In this document: piece after piece, positions 51,666-62,891 of the stretch
Layout: each line of letters opens with the position of its first letter
Position numbering within the stretch: the stretch's first letter is position 1
NCBI RefSeq assembly: GCF_024127895.1
Contig: NZ_JAMYBK010000015.1
Coordinates: 60,039-124,038 of the forward strand
DNA from: Pseudomonas guariconensis
GTDB lineage: Bacteria; Pseudomonadota; Gammaproteobacteria; Pseudomonadales; Pseudomonadaceae
DNA length: 64,000 nt
Reading direction: 5' to 3'
Position numbers and translations under genes: made by a program
Notes under the pieces: generated by a model
The model's database searches: none
Told to the model about the DNA's origin: nothing
The model's input: the letters and a program-made list of their open reading frames with translations, nothing else

Positions 51666-52718
51666 CTAGTGGGGCGCGTGCCGCTGCAACGGGGGCGCGA
51701 ACGAAGCCGCCCCGGCACCGAGGCGGGCACGGTACTCGCTGGGCGTGACGTCGAACCAGCGCCGGAACGCCCGGAAGAAATTGCTCGGATCGGCGAACCC
51801 CAGCAGGTAGGCGCTTTCCAGCAAAGTCATGCCGGGCTGGGCCAGGTACTGCTCGGCCAGCTCCCGACGGGTATCGTCGAGCAAGGCCTGGAAGCTCGTG
51901 CCCTCCTCCTGCAGGCGGCGCTGCAGGGTCCGCTGGGACAGGTGCAGGGCCTGGGCGACCGTCTCGCGCTTGGGCTCGCCCTGGGGCAGGATGCGGCACA
52001 GCACCTGGCGTACCCGGTGGGTCACCCGGCTTTCCGAGAAACGCGCCAGGTATTCCCCGGCAAAGCGATCGTGCAGGATGGCCATGGCCTCGTTGGCGGT
52101 GGGCAGCGGCGCCTCCATGTCGGCACGCTCCAGCACCAACGCATCATGGGGCGCACCGAACACCAGCGGCGCATGGAAGGCCACCTTGTACGGCTCGACG
52201 TTCTTCGGCTGCGGCCCCTGGATCAGCACCCGCCGCGGCTGGACCGCCCGCCCGCTGAGCCAGGTGCACAGCGACAACGCGCAGGCCAGCGACGCCTCGG
52301 CGCTGTGGCGGGTCGGGGGCAGATGGTCACCGTGCACGGTCAGCGTCAGGACATAGCCGTCCGGCTCCAGGCGGAAACTCAGGTCGGAACTCTCGGCGAT
52401 GATCCGCTGGTAGCGCACCAGGCGCTCGAAGCCCTCGGCCAGGGTGCGGCTGGACATCAGCGCATAGCCCACCACGTGGAACGAGGCCGGACGCACCACC
52501 CGCGCCATGTTCAGGCCGATGGCCTCGTTGCCGGACAGCTCCACCGCCAATTGCCAAAGGCGGGTCATGTCGTCCTGGGGGAAACGTGCGTCCGGGTCGT
52601 CGAGGGCGGCGAAGTCCAGCCCGAGCTGCTTGAACATGGCCCGGCAATCGAGCCCTTCCAGCTCGAGCGCCTTGACGATCCCTGATGCCCAGCTGGCTGA
52701 CGTGGTTCTTTCACTCAT
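51666..52718 (-). CDS. AraC-family transcriptional regulator (Arabinose_bd type)
   Basis: Regulator (350 aa) with an N-terminal effector domain of the OruR/Arabinose_bd type (SFHVVGYALMSSRTLAEGFERLVRYQRII) and a C-terminal AraC DNA-binding domain (TVAQALHLSQRTLQRRLQEEGTSF and LLESAYLLGFADPSNFFRAFRRW). The start at ATG 52718 (MSERTTSASWASG) is preferred to upstream starts that lack family residues. No target genes are evident nearby; the effector is unknown. Confidence 0.88.
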   Translation of the reverse strand: MSERTTSASWASGIVKALELEGLDCRAMFKQLGLDFAALDDPDARFPQDDMTRLWQLAVELSGNEAIGLNMARVVRPASFHVVGYALMSSRTLAEGFERLVRYQRIIAESSDLSFRLEPDGYVLTLTVHGDHLPPTRHSAEASLACALSLCTWLSGRAVQPRRVLIQGPQPKNVEPYKVAFHAPLVFGAPHDALVLERADMEAPLPTANEAMAILHDRFAGEYLARFSESRVTHRVRQVLCRILPQGEPKRETVAQALHLSQRTLQRRLQEEGTSFQALLDDTRRELAEQYLAQPGMTLLESAYLLGFADPSNFFRAFRRWFDVTPSEYRARLGAGAASFAPPLQRHAPH

Positions 52719-52873
52719 GACAGGCTTCTTGTGCTGACCGCTCCTGCGGTGAACCCAAAGGATACTCATTTGGCGCCTATTGTCACTGGCCGGCTCCGCC
52801 AATGACTCTAGACTCGAATCAGGCTCCACGCCGTGTATCCTGTCCAGAACGCGAATCCTCCGGGAGCACAGCC

Positions 52874-53185
52874 ATGAACCGCAGAGCGCAGTTCCGCAGT
52901 TTTGCCGAGTTCTACCCTTATTACCTGGGGGAGCACAGCAACCCCACCTGCCGTCGCTTGCACTTCGTCGGCACCAGCCTGGTCATCGCCCTGCTGGCCT
53001 ATACCTTTGCCAGTGGGAGCTGGTGGTTGCTGCTGGCGATGCCCGTGGCAGGCTATGGCTTTGCCTGGGTTGGGCATTTCTTCTTCGAGAAGAACCGTCC
53101 GGCGACGTTCAGCCATCCGCTGTATAGCCTGATCGGCGACTTCGCCATGTTTCGCGATATTTTGCGGGGCAAGATCGGTCTCTAG
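52874..53185 (+). CDS. Mpo1-like protein (DUF962)
   Basis: Small membrane protein (103 aa) of the DUF962/Mpo1 family. Yeast Mpo1 is an iron-dependent dioxygenase that shortens 2-hydroxy fatty acids. The motif EFYPYYLGEHSNPTCRRLHFVGT carries the conserved His residues, and GYGFAWVGHFFFEKNRPATF carries the second conserved His region. Two membrane spans lie between. ATG 52874 is chosen since the frame from 52802 has no family residues. The bacterial substrate is not known. Confidence 0.85.
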   Translation: MNRRAQFRSFAEFYPYYLGEHSNPTCRRLHFVGTSLVIALLAYTFASGSWWLLLAMPVAGYGFAWVGHFFFEKNRPATFSHPLYSLIGDFAMFRDILRGKIGL

Positions 53186-53305
53186 AGAGGTGACCAGCTG
53201 GTCAGGAGCTTGCAGCTCGTCACTGCATCTCCCCACCACTATTGAGATGGTGTGAATATCCATTCGCGGCGGTGATGCCACTGATGCTTTTCGCCTTTAC
53301 GGCGA

Positions 53306-53333
53306 CCTACTTTTGCTCGCGGGCAAAAGTAGG
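53306..53333. repeat. Hairpin of the CTACTTTTGC type
   Basis: Perfect 11-bp arms CCTACTTTTGC (53306-53316) and GCAAAAGTAGG (53323-53333) with a 6-nt loop, between the convergent Mpo1-like and phosphoesterase genes. This hairpin form is common between Pseudomonas genes and may end transcription from both sides. Confidence 0.7.
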
Positions 53334-53357
53334 CATGGACCTGCCCCTTAACGAGAC

Positions 53358-54173
53358 CTACACCGCTTCCTGCACCCCGACCTGCCGCTCGGCGGCTTCG
53401 CGCGCCTGGGCCTCGGCGAAGCGGTACAGCTCGATGCTGCCATCCCAGTGTTCGATCAGGGCGGTGCAGGATTCCACCCAGTCGCCGCAGTTGAGGTATT
53501 CCACCGCGCCAACCTGGCGGATCTCGGCATGGTGGATGTGCCCGCAGACCACGCCATGGAAGCCACGCCGGGTGCACTCGTGGGCGATGGCGTCCTCGAA
53601 ATCGCTGATGAAGTTCACCGCGCCCTTGACCTTGTGCTTGAGGTACGCCGACAACGACCAGTAACCATAGCCATAACGGGCCCGCCAGTGGTTGAGCCAG
53701 CGGTTGAGCACCAGGGTGAACTCGTAGGCGCGGTCGCCGAGGAAGGCCAACCAGCGGTGGTAGCGGGTGATCACGTCGAACTGGTCGCCATGGATCACCA
53801 GCAGGCGCCGGCCATCGGCGGTCAGGTGTTCCGCCTCATCCACCAGTTGGATGTTGCCCAGGACCAGCTTCGAGTAGCGGCGCAGGAATTCGTCATGGTT
53901 GCCAGTGACGTAGATCACCTCGGTACCGCGCTTGCTCATGGTCAACAGGCGGCGGATGACGTTGGTGTGTGCCTGGGGCCAGTAGATGCCGCCGCGCAGC
54001 TTCCAGCCATCGATGATATCGCCGACCAGGTAGAGGCGGTCGGCCTGGTAACGCTTGAGGAAATGCGACAGGTGCTCGGCCTGGCAATCCCGGGTGCCCA
54101 GGTGCACGTCGGAGATCCACAGGGTGCGCACGCGCTGCTTGCGTGACGGGCGGGCGAGTTCGACGTGGGTCAT
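53358..54173 (-). CDS. LpxH-like metallophosphoesterase
   Basis: Calcineurin-like phosphoesterase (271 aa) of the UDP-2,3-diacylglucosamine pyrophosphatase group. The five metal-site motifs are visible: DVHLGTRDC, GDIIDGW, GNHDEF, IHGDQFD and GHIHHAE. It is the longer paralogue class found beside true LpxH in Pseudomonas, so a lipid A role is likely but not certain. ATG 54173 is chosen; the open frame further upstream shows no family residues. Confidence 0.88.
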   Translation of the reverse strand: MTHVELARPSRKQRVRTLWISDVHLGTRDCQAEHLSHFLKRYQADRLYLVGDIIDGWKLRGGIYWPQAHTNVIRRLLTMSKRGTEVIYVTGNHDEFLRRYSKLVLGNIQLVDEAEHLTADGRRLLVIHGDQFDVITRYHRWLAFLGDRAYEFTLVLNRWLNHWRARYGYGYWSLSAYLKHKVKGAVNFISDFEDAIAHECTRRGFHGVVCGHIHHAEIRQVGAVEYLNCGDWVESCTALIEHWDGSIELYRFAEAQAREAAERQVGVQEAV

Positions 54174-54341
54174 GGGGTGGCCTCCGGCGCTGTTTGCTGG
54201 AGACTGGCAGGTCCAGGTGACAGGCTGGTGGCAGTCGCGTGACGGCTGGTCGTGCGTTGGCAAAAGCGCTGTGGAAACCGGCTTGCCAATGATCAGGCCC
54301 CGCCCGCTGTGTACAATGGTGCCCTGCCCAGGAGGCCCCCC

Positions 54342-55106
54342 ATGCACACAGGCCCGCTCCTTTCCCTGCGCCATTACCGCGATGACCTGATCGCCCACAG
54401 CCATGAGCACCCACAACTGGTGTTCGGCCTGCGCGGGCGCCTGGACTTCGAGGTGCAAGGCCGCGGCGCACGGATCGACCGCCAGGACCTGATGGTGGTG
54501 CCGGCCGGCACCCACCATACCTGTGGCAGTACGGCCGGCAGCCATTGCCTGGTGCTGGACATCCCGGGCGAACACTGGTTACGCGAACAACTGGGCGAGC
54601 ACGCCGACACCAGCCGCCGCCTGCTCGATCGCCCCGGCACCCTGGGCCTGGACAGCCGCCAACAGCAGTTGGTGGACTGGCTCGCCGCCAGCCCCGTGGA
54701 CGACCCGCTGATCGCCCGCCAGGGCGCGGCCCTGCTGCTGGCCAGCCTCAACGCCCATGCCGCGCCCGGCGTGCCGCAACGGCGCCTGCCCTACGCGGCG
54801 TTCGATACCCATATCGAGCAGCATGCCGCCTACCCCCTGCAAGTGGCCGATCTGGCCCGCCTGGCCGGCCTCTCCACGGCACGCCTGCATGCGCGCTTCA
54901 CCGCCGAATGCGGCCTGACACCCATGGACTACATCCGCCAGCGCCGCCTGCTCAAGGCTCGTCGCCTGCTCAAGGAAACCCAGCTGCCGGTCGGCGAGAT
55001 CGCCGCCCAGGTCGGTTATAGCTCGCAGAGCGCCTTCAGTGCCGCCATGCTCCGAGACTTCGGCCACTCACCCATGGCCTTGCGCCGCGAGCCTGACGAC
55101 AACTGA
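54342..55106 (+). CDS. AraC-family regulator with cupin domain
   Basis: 254-aa regulator. The N-terminal cupin-type domain includes HSHEHPQLVFGLRGRLDFEV and PAGTHHTCGSTAG, with His residues that may bind metal. The C-terminal AraC domain includes QVADLARLAGLSTARLHARF and PVGEIAAQVGYSSQSAFSAAMLRDFG. AGGAGG lies 6 bp before ATG 54342. It is followed by an EamA permease gene 119 bp on, which it may control. Confidence 0.88.
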   Translation: MHTGPLLSLRHYRDDLIAHSHEHPQLVFGLRGRLDFEVQGRGARIDRQDLMVVPAGTHHTCGSTAGSHCLVLDIPGEHWLREQLGEHADTSRRLLDRPGTLGLDSRQQQLVDWLAASPVDDPLIARQGAALLLASLNAHAAPGVPQRRLPYAAFDTHIEQHAAYPLQVADLARLAGLSTARLHARFTAECGLTPMDYIRQRRLLKARRLLKETQLPVGEIAAQVGYSSQSAFSAAMLRDFGHSPMALRREPDDN

Positions 55107-55225
55107 CGCGAGGATGGCGACAGACACCCGCTGGCCATGCTCGTAGACTGACACCCCACCGCGAGAGCCCCTCGAACCTGAAGATGGACATACAGGGTCA
55201 ACGACCGTTGTCACAAAGGATGACC

Positions 55226-56116
55226 ATGAACCACCGCACCGCCCTCGGCGCCCTGCACATCGGCGCGCTGTTCTTCGGCCTCACTGGCGTCTTCGGCAAA
55301 CTGGCCGCCAGCGCCAGCCCCGCGATCATCGTCTTCGGCCGCGCCGCCTTCGCGGTGCTCGCCCTGGGCCTGTTCGCCAGCCTGGCGCGCCAGAGCTGGC
55401 AGCCACTCAAGCGTCACGACCTGCGCCGCCTGTTGCTTGGCGGCGTGCTGCTGGCCGGGCACTGGGTGAGCTTCTTCGTCGCCGTCAAGGTCGGCGGCGT
55501 GGCCATCGCCACCCTGGGCTTCGCCAGTTTCCCGGCCTTCACGGTGATCCTCGAGGGCCTGCTGTTCCGCGAGCGGATCCGCCGCAACGAAGCGCTGCTG
55601 GTGCTGCTGGTCAGCATCGGCCTGGTGCTGGTCACGCCCGAGTTCGACCTGGCCAGCGAGGCCACCGGCGGGCTGCTCTGGGCGCTGCTGTCCGGCCTGC
55701 TGTTCTCGCTGCTGTCGCTGGTCAACCGTGCAGGCTCCGGGCGCCTGCCGGCGGTACAGGCGGCGCTGTGGCAGAACCTCGTGGTGGCCCTGTGCCTGCT
55801 GCCGGTGGCCGCCCCCGGCCTGGGTGTCGTCACGCCGATGGACTGGCTGTGGATCGCCCTGCTCGGCATCTTCTGCACCGGCGTCGCCCACAGCCTGTTC
55901 GTCGCCAGCCTGGCGGTGATCAAGGCGCGTACCGCCGCGGTGGTGTTCGGCATGGAGCCGGTCTACGGTATCGCCATGGCCTGGGTGGTGTTCGCCGAAA
56001 CGCCGACCCTGCGCATGCTCGCCGGCGGCGTGCTGATCATCGTCGCCATCGTGCTGTCCAGCCGCCTGGCCGCCGAGCAGCCGCCCCGGCAACGGCCCAT
56101 GGCCGAAGGCGCCTGA
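55226..56116 (+). CDS. EamA/DMT family transporter
   Basis: Inner-membrane protein (296 aa) with two EamA repeats and about 10 spans. It starts MNHRTALGALHIGALFFGLTGVFGKLA, and the second repeat begins near residue 145 (GGLLWALLSGLLFSLLSLVNR). It belongs to the drug/metabolite transporter superfamily; the substrate is unknown, possibly an amino acid or small metabolite exported under control of the preceding AraC protein. ATG 55226 has AAGGA at a good distance; ATG 55220 overlaps that site. Confidence 0.88.
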   Translation: MNHRTALGALHIGALFFGLTGVFGKLAASASPAIIVFGRAAFAVLALGLFASLARQSWQPLKRHDLRRLLLGGVLLAGHWVSFFVAVKVGGVAIATLGFASFPAFTVILEGLLFRERIRRNEALLVLLVSIGLVLVTPEFDLASEATGGLLWALLSGLLFSLLSLVNRAGSGRLPAVQAALWQNLVVALCLLPVAAPGLGVVTPMDWLWIALLGIFCTGVAHSLFVASLAVIKARTAAVVFGMEPVYGIAMAWVVFAETPTLRMLAGGVLIIVAIVLSSRLAAEQPPRQRPMAEGA

Positions 56117-56398
56117 TCAACGATCGTTGTGGCCCAGGTCACGCTGCGGATCGATATGGTCGCGCAGCCGCTGCTTGAGCACCTTGGCTTCGGGGAAGCC
56201 GCCATCGGCCTTGCGCTCCCAGAGCTGCACACCATCGCAGGTGATGCGGAACACCCCGCCGGTGCCCGGCTCCAGGGCCACCCGGCCGAGGTCGTCGGCG
56301 AACGTGCTCAACAACTCCTGAGCCAGCCAGGCAGCGCGCAGCAGCCACTGGCACTGGGTGCAATACGTGATAACGATTTCTGGCTTGGTATTGGCCAT
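56117..56398 (-). CDS. SelW/SelT/SelH-like thioredoxin-fold protein
   Basis: 93-aa Rdx-family protein. The redox motif CTQC is at residues 13-16 (VITYCTQCQWLLRAAWLAQELL), where selenoprotein W has CxxU. GTGGVFRITCDGVQLWERKADGGFPEAKVLKQRLRD is the typical family C-terminal half. It is convergent with the EamA gene, the stops being adjacent, and divergent from plpD. Role: likely thiol redox, client unknown. Confidence 0.9.
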   Translation of the reverse strand: MANTKPEIVITYCTQCQWLLRAAWLAQELLSTFADDLGRVALEPGTGGVFRITCDGVQLWERKADGGFPEAKVLKQRLRDHIDPQRDLGHNDR

Positions 56399-56465
56399 GG
56401 GTGGACCTCTCCTGGTGGGTGGCCGCTTATACTAGCGGTCTTTGCCCACCGCTTTGAGACCCACG

Positions 56466-58649
56466 ATGCGCCGCCTGCTGTTCTGCCTCCTGCTGACGCT
56501 CACCTCCTTCACCGCCCTGGCTGCGGAACCCGCCCGGCCCAAGGTCGGCCTGGTGCTGTCCGGCGGCGCTGCCCGCGGCCTGGCGCATATCGGTGTGCTC
56601 AAGGCCCTGGAGGAACAGGGGGTGCGCATCGATGCCATCGCCGGCACCAGCATGGGCGCGGTGATCGGCGGGCTGTACGCCTCCGGCTATAGCGTCGAGG
56701 AGCTGGAGAAACTGGCCAGGACCCTCGACTGGCAACAGGCCCTGTCCGACGCACCGCCGCGCAAGGACGTACCGTTCCGGCGCAAGCAGGACGACCGTGA
56801 CTTCCTGGTCAAGCAGAAGCTGAGCTTTCGCGACGATGGCAGCCTCGGCCTGCCCCTGGGCGTGATCCAGGGCCAGAACCTGTCCCTGCTGCTGGAGAGC
56901 AAGCTGGCCCACACCGCCGACACCCGCGACTTCGACAAGCTGCCGATCCCCTTCCGCGCCGTGGCCACCGACATCGCCAGCGGCGAGAAGGTGGTGTTCA
57001 GCCGCGGCCACCTGCCCCAGGTGATCCGCGCCAGCATGTCGATCCCGGCAGTGTTCGCCCCGGTGGAGCTGGACGGCCGCCTGCTGGTGGACGGCGGCAT
57101 GGTCGACAACATCCCGCTGGACGTGGCCCGCGACATGGGTGTCGACCTGGCCATCGTGGTCGATATCGGCACACCCCTGCGCGACCGCAAGCAACTGGCC
57201 ACGGTGGTCGATGTGCTCAACCAGTCGATCACCCTGATGACCCGGCGTAACTCCGAGGAGCAATTGGCCAGCCTGCGCAGCGAAGACATCCTCATCGAAC
57301 CGCCCCTGGCGGCGTTCGGCGTGACCGATTTCGGCCGTGCCCAGGACATGATCGACGCCGGCTACCGCGCCACCCGCGCGCTCGATGCACGCCTGGCCGC
57401 GCTGCGCCAGGAGGGCGACAGCGGCTTGGCGATCGCCCGTTCGCCGCGCCAACGCACCCCCGTCATCACCGCGATCAAGGTGGAGAACGACTCCAAGGTC
57501 AGCGACGACGTGATCCGCTACTACATCCGCCAGCCCCTGGGCGAGCCGCTGGAGCTCGACCGCCTGCAGACCGACATGGGCACGCTCTACGGCCTGGATT
57601 ACTTCGACCGGGTGCAGTACCGGGTGGTGCACAAGGGTGACGACAACACGCTGGTGATCAACGCCCGAGGCAAGCGTGGCGGCACCGACTACCTGCGCCT
57701 GGGGCTGAACCTGTCGGACGACATGCGCGGCGACAGCGCCTTCAACCTGGGCGCCAGCTACCGGGTCAACGGCATCAACCGGCTGGGCGCGGAATGGTTG
57801 ACCCGCGCCCAGATCGGCGACCAGCAGGAGCTCTACAGCGAGTTCTACCAGCCCCTGGACGTGGGCTCGCGTTACTTCATCGCGCCCTACCTGGACCTGG
57901 GTTCGCAGAACATCGAGGCGACCCTGGACAACGACCCGATCGCCGAGTACCGCCTGGAGCGCTACGGCTTCGGCCTGAACCTCGGTCGGCAGATCGGCAC
58001 CTACGGCGAGGTGCGCTTGGGCGTGGGCAAGGCCTGGGGCGAGGCCGAGGTGCGCATCGGCGACCAGGACCTGCCCAAGGTCAGTTTCAACGAGGGCTTC
58101 TACGAGCTGAAGTACTCGTTCGACACCCTCGACAACCTGTACTTCCCCCACAGCGGCGAAGAGATCGGCCTGAGCCTGCGCAAGTACGACACCTCCCTGG
58201 ATTCGGACGAGAACTACCGGCAATGGATCTTCAACCTGGACAAGGCCTTGAGCATCGGCCCGAACACCTGGGTACTGGGCGGGCAATACGGCCGTACCCT
58301 GGACAAGACGGAGGTGGTGACCTCGAGCTTCGTGTTTGGCGGCGCCCGGCAGTTGTCGGGCTTTCGCCAGGACTCGGTATCCGGCCAGAACATGAGCCTG
58401 GTGCGCATGGTCTACTACCGCCGCCTCACCCCTCGGGCCTACCTGCCGCTGGACTTCCCGCTGTACCTGGGCGGATCACTGGAACGCGGACGGGCGTGGA
58501 ACAACGACAACGAATTCGACAGTGGCTACATCAATGCGGCGAGCATCTTCCTCGGCCTGGAGACACCGCTGGGCCCGCTGAACCTCAGCTACGGCGCCAA
58601 CAGCGAGCACGAAAAGGCGGTATACCTCAACCTCGGGCACACGTTCTGA
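56466..58649 (+). CDS. plpD: Patatin-like phospholipase autotransporter PlpD (type Vd)
   Basis: 727-aa secreted lipolytic enzyme. It has a signal peptide (MRRLLFCLLLTLTSFTALAA) and a patatin domain with oxyanion motif GGAARG, the nucleophile Ser62 in GTSMG and the catalytic Asp209 in VDGG. A POTRA-like domain lies near residues 340-410 (TAIKVENDSKVSDDVIRYYI), followed by a C-terminal 16-strand outer-membrane barrel of the BamA/Omp85 type. P. aeruginosa PlpD has the same layout and length. The start MRRLL at 56466 opens the signal peptide; a frame start at 56442 adds 8 residues. Confidence 0.95.
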   Translation: MRRLLFCLLLTLTSFTALAAEPARPKVGLVLSGGAARGLAHIGVLKALEEQGVRIDAIAGTSMGAVIGGLYASGYSVEELEKLARTLDWQQALSDAPPRKDVPFRRKQDDRDFLVKQKLSFRDDGSLGLPLGVIQGQNLSLLLESKLAHTADTRDFDKLPIPFRAVATDIASGEKVVFSRGHLPQVIRASMSIPAVFAPVELDGRLLVDGGMVDNIPLDVARDMGVDLAIVVDIGTPLRDRKQLATVVDVLNQSITLMTRRNSEEQLASLRSEDILIEPPLAAFGVTDFGRAQDMIDAGYRATRALDARLAALRQEGDSGLAIARSPRQRTPVITAIKVENDSKVSDDVIRYYIRQPLGEPLELDRLQTDMGTLYGLDYFDRVQYRVVHKGDDNTLVINARGKRGGTDYLRLGLNLSDDMRGDSAFNLGASYRVNGINRLGAEWLTRAQIGDQQELYSEFYQPLDVGSRYFIAPYLDLGSQNIEATLDNDPIAEYRLERYGFGLNLGRQIGTYGEVRLGVGKAWGEAEVRIGDQDLPKVSFNEGFYELKYSFDTLDNLYFPHSGEEIGLSLRKYDTSLDSDENYRQWIFNLDKALSIGPNTWVLGGQYGRTLDKTEVVTSSFVFGGARQLSGFRQDSVSGQNMSLVRMVYYRRLTPRAYLPLDFPLYLGGSLERGRAWNNDNEFDSGYINAASIFLGLETPLGPLNLSYGANSEHEKAVYLNLGHTF

Positions 58650-58650
58650 G

Positions 58651-58738
58651 CGGCAAGCTGCAAGAAAAAACGGATCGCGTGGGCAACATCGATCCGCTTG
58701 TTCTTGTGGCTTGCCGCTTGAAGCTTGTAGCTCGAAGC
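58651..58738. repeat. AAGCTGCAAG palindromic repeat, copy 3
   Basis: Between the convergent plpD and MarR genes. Outer arms CGGCAAGCTGCAAG (58651-58664) and CTTGTGGCTTGCCG (58703-58716), inner arms GGATCG / CGATCC (from 58672), followed by further GCTTG-rich bases. It shares CGATCCGCT and CTTGAAGC with copy 1. Confidence 0.75.
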
Positions 58739-59176
58739 TCAGGACTTCTCGAGATTGGCGAGGATCTTGGCATGCACCCGCATGCAGACCTCCAGGTCGG
58801 CCTCGTCGACCCCAGTGAACAGCTCCACCCGCAAGGCATTGGCGATGGTCTCGATCTGCTCGATCAACGGCTTGGCCGGCGGGCACAGCAAGATCTTCTT
58901 GGCCCGCCGATCCTCCATCACCGCCTGGCGACGCACCAGCCCCTGGCTCTCCAGGCTGTCGAGCAGACGTGCCAGTGTCGGGCCTTCGACGCCCACGCTC
59001 TGGGCCAACTCGCGTTGGGTCGGCGCCTCCTCGAAACGGGCCAGGTGCAGGAGCACCAGCCAGCGGGCCTGGGACAGATTGAGCCCAGCCAGGCGGCGGT
59101 CCAGCTCGGCACGCCAGCCGCGAGACATCTGCGCCAGCTGCATGCCGAAGCGGTGTTGGTTGTCGGTCAGGGGCAT
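58739..59176 (-). CDS. MarR-family transcriptional regulator
   Basis: 145-aa winged-helix regulator. Family segments are LNLSQARWLVLLHLARFEEAPTQRELAQSVGVEGPTLARLLDSLESQGLV with the recognition helix, and the wing VMEDRRAKKILL. The ATG at 59176 is preferred over a TTG at 59182. It resembles SlyA-type MarR proteins. No divergent target gene lies close by, apart from its own promoter region with a good palindrome. Confidence 0.9.
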   Translation of the reverse strand: MPLTDNQHRFGMQLAQMSRGWRAELDRRLAGLNLSQARWLVLLHLARFEEAPTQRELAQSVGVEGPTLARLLDSLESQGLVRRQAVMEDRRAKKILLCPPAKPLIEQIETIANALRVELFTGVDEADLEVCMRVHAKILANLEKS

Positions 59177-59195
59177 AAGCAACTCTATGGATAGA

Positions 59196-59216
59196 ACTAA
59201 TTGTTAGTCAGCTAAC
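59196..59216. promoter_or_regulatory. MarR autoregulatory operator candidate
   Basis: Perfect ACTAA-TTG-TTAGT (59196-59208) overlapping GTTAG-TCAG-CTAAC (59203-59216), 19 bp before the start of the MarR gene. MarR-family proteins bind AT-rich palindromes of this length and usually repress themselves. Confidence 0.65.
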
Positions 59217-59314
59217 CATGCCCCGGGCCAACAGGCAAGGCTCGCCAGCCCGGAAACGTCCGATAATCGTCAAAAAGGATGACAAAGGTCAGCGGATGGC
59301 CGAAATGCCGGCGA

Positions 59315-61450
<2,136 letters not shown>

Positions 61451-61707
61451 TGCACACTCCAAAATCGCCATACCATCCTGGACACAGGCTGGACGAAAAA
61501 CCCGCTGCCCACACTCGTGAATGCGTAAGCGGCTTTTGCCGGAGGACCGGGAAACGGCGCCCCTGGATGAAAAATCGCGGATTATACCCCACTGCCCGGC
61601 TGCACAGGGTGCCCCGGGATCTTCCCGCGACAGACGTTCCCTTTGCCCCGCATCCGCCGCAAGGTGCTAGAATTCACTATCGTTTATTCCCCCAAGGTAG
61701 CCCTGTA

Positions 61708-62295
61708 ATGTCCTTCGCCGAGCAATTGACCCGCCTGCAAGCCTTCCTCGACGCCGACGATCTGCACGAGGAAGCGCTGGACTACGTCGCCGCCCATGGC
61801 TACCTGACCGCGCTGTCGATCTGCTCGGAAGACGTCCCCGAGCGCGAGTGGATCGACGCGCTGTTCGCCGAAGAGCCCCACTACGCCAGCGAAGCCCAGC
61901 GCACCGAGATCGAGGCCACGCTGGTGGCGCTCAAGGCGCATATCGGCCGCCAGCTGGCCAGCGACGACGAATTCGAGCTGCCTTGCGACCTGGACCTGAC
62001 CGACGAGCCGGACGATTCCGACCTGCGCGGCTGGTGCATCGGCTTCATGGAAGGCGTTTTCCTGCGGGAGGAAGCCTGGTTCGAGAACGCCGAGGAGGAA
62101 GTCAGCGAGATGCTGCTGCCGATCATGGTCGGCTCGGGCCTGTTCGACGAACAACCCGAGTTCGCCGACATCGCCAGCAATGCCAGCCTGCAGGACGACA
62201 TGATCGTGCAGATCCCCGAGGCACTGACCGCGCTGTTCCTGCTGCTGCACGCCCCTGACGAGAAACCGGCCCTGCTCAAGCCGCGCCATCACTGA
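61708..62295 (+). CDS. YecA/YgfB (UPF0149) family protein
   Basis: 195-aa acidic, soluble, all-helical protein. The segment HEEALDYVAAHGYLTALSICSEDVPEREWIDALFAEEP and DLRGWCIGFMEGVFLREEAWF match the UPF0149/YecA family. No SEC-C zinc tail follows here. Members of the family regulate cell wall recycling or unknown processes; no certain function can be given. It is followed 7 bp later by a DUF454 gene. Confidence 0.88.
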   Translation: MSFAEQLTRLQAFLDADDLHEEALDYVAAHGYLTALSICSEDVPEREWIDALFAEEPHYASEAQRTEIEATLVALKAHIGRQLASDDEFELPCDLDLTDEPDDSDLRGWCIGFMEGVFLREEAWFENAEEEVSEMLLPIMVGSGLFDEQPEFADIASNASLQDDMIVQIPEALTALFLLLHAPDEKPALLKPRHH

Positions 62296-62302
62296 GCCGG
62301 CT

Positions 62303-62668
62303 GTGCGCTACCTGCTGCTGGCCATTGGCTGGCTCAGCGTTGCGCTGGGGGTGCTGGGAATCTTCTTGCCGGTGTTGCCCACCACGCCCTTCCTGCTGCT
62401 CGCGGCGGCCTGTTTCGCCCGCAGCTCGCCGCGTTTCCACCATTGGCTGGTCCATCACCCCAAGCTGGGCCCGTGGATCCGCGACTACCTGAGCGGCGCC
62501 GGCATCCCGCTCAGGGGCAAGGTCTACGCCATCGGCCTGATGTGGGCCAGCATCAGCCTGTCGTGCTACCTGGTACCGCTGTTCTGGGCGCGCGCCTTCA
62601 TGCTCGCCAGCGCGGTGCTGGTGAGCTTGTATATTCTCAAACAGAAGACCTTGCGCCGGCCTGGTTGA
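62303..62668 (+). CDS. YbaN family (DUF454) inner-membrane protein
   Basis: 121-aa protein with three or so membrane spans. It starts MRYLLLAIGWLSVALGVLGIFLPVLPTTPFLLLAAACFARSSPRF, the family signature. The start codon is GTG at 62303, 7 bp after the stop of the YecA-type gene, so the two are probably co-transcribed. YbaN-type proteins are of unknown function; in Pseudomonas they often sit near iron or envelope genes. Confidence 0.88.
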   Translation: MRYLLLAIGWLSVALGVLGIFLPVLPTTPFLLLAAACFARSSPRFHHWLVHHPKLGPWIRDYLSGAGIPLRGKVYAIGLMWASISLSCYLVPLFWARAFMLASAVLVSLYILKQKTLRRPG

Positions 62669-62891
62669 AAAAATTCCATGTGCCTCACAACGATCGTTTT
62701 TTCCCGCCACTCGGCAGCCTATTTCTTACTTCGCCTAGCATTTGAAACCACTTGTTTCTAATAACGCCTTACGAAGTTCAGATAGCGAAATATCCTACAA
62801 AGTTTTAGGAAGCTAAAAATCCCCCAAGAAGTGATTCCTCGCTAGTGTTCAGGCTCACCCTAAGCACCCTGGCTGCTCATGAGGATCACCC
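62669..62891. other. AT-rich gap before the type VI genes
   Basis: 223 bp with visibly lower GC than the core genes to its left. It holds an inverted repeat TCCTA-N8-TAGGA (62793-62810). It probably carries the promoter of the tssL gene and marks the border between the core genome and the type VI secretion segment. Confidence 0.55.
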
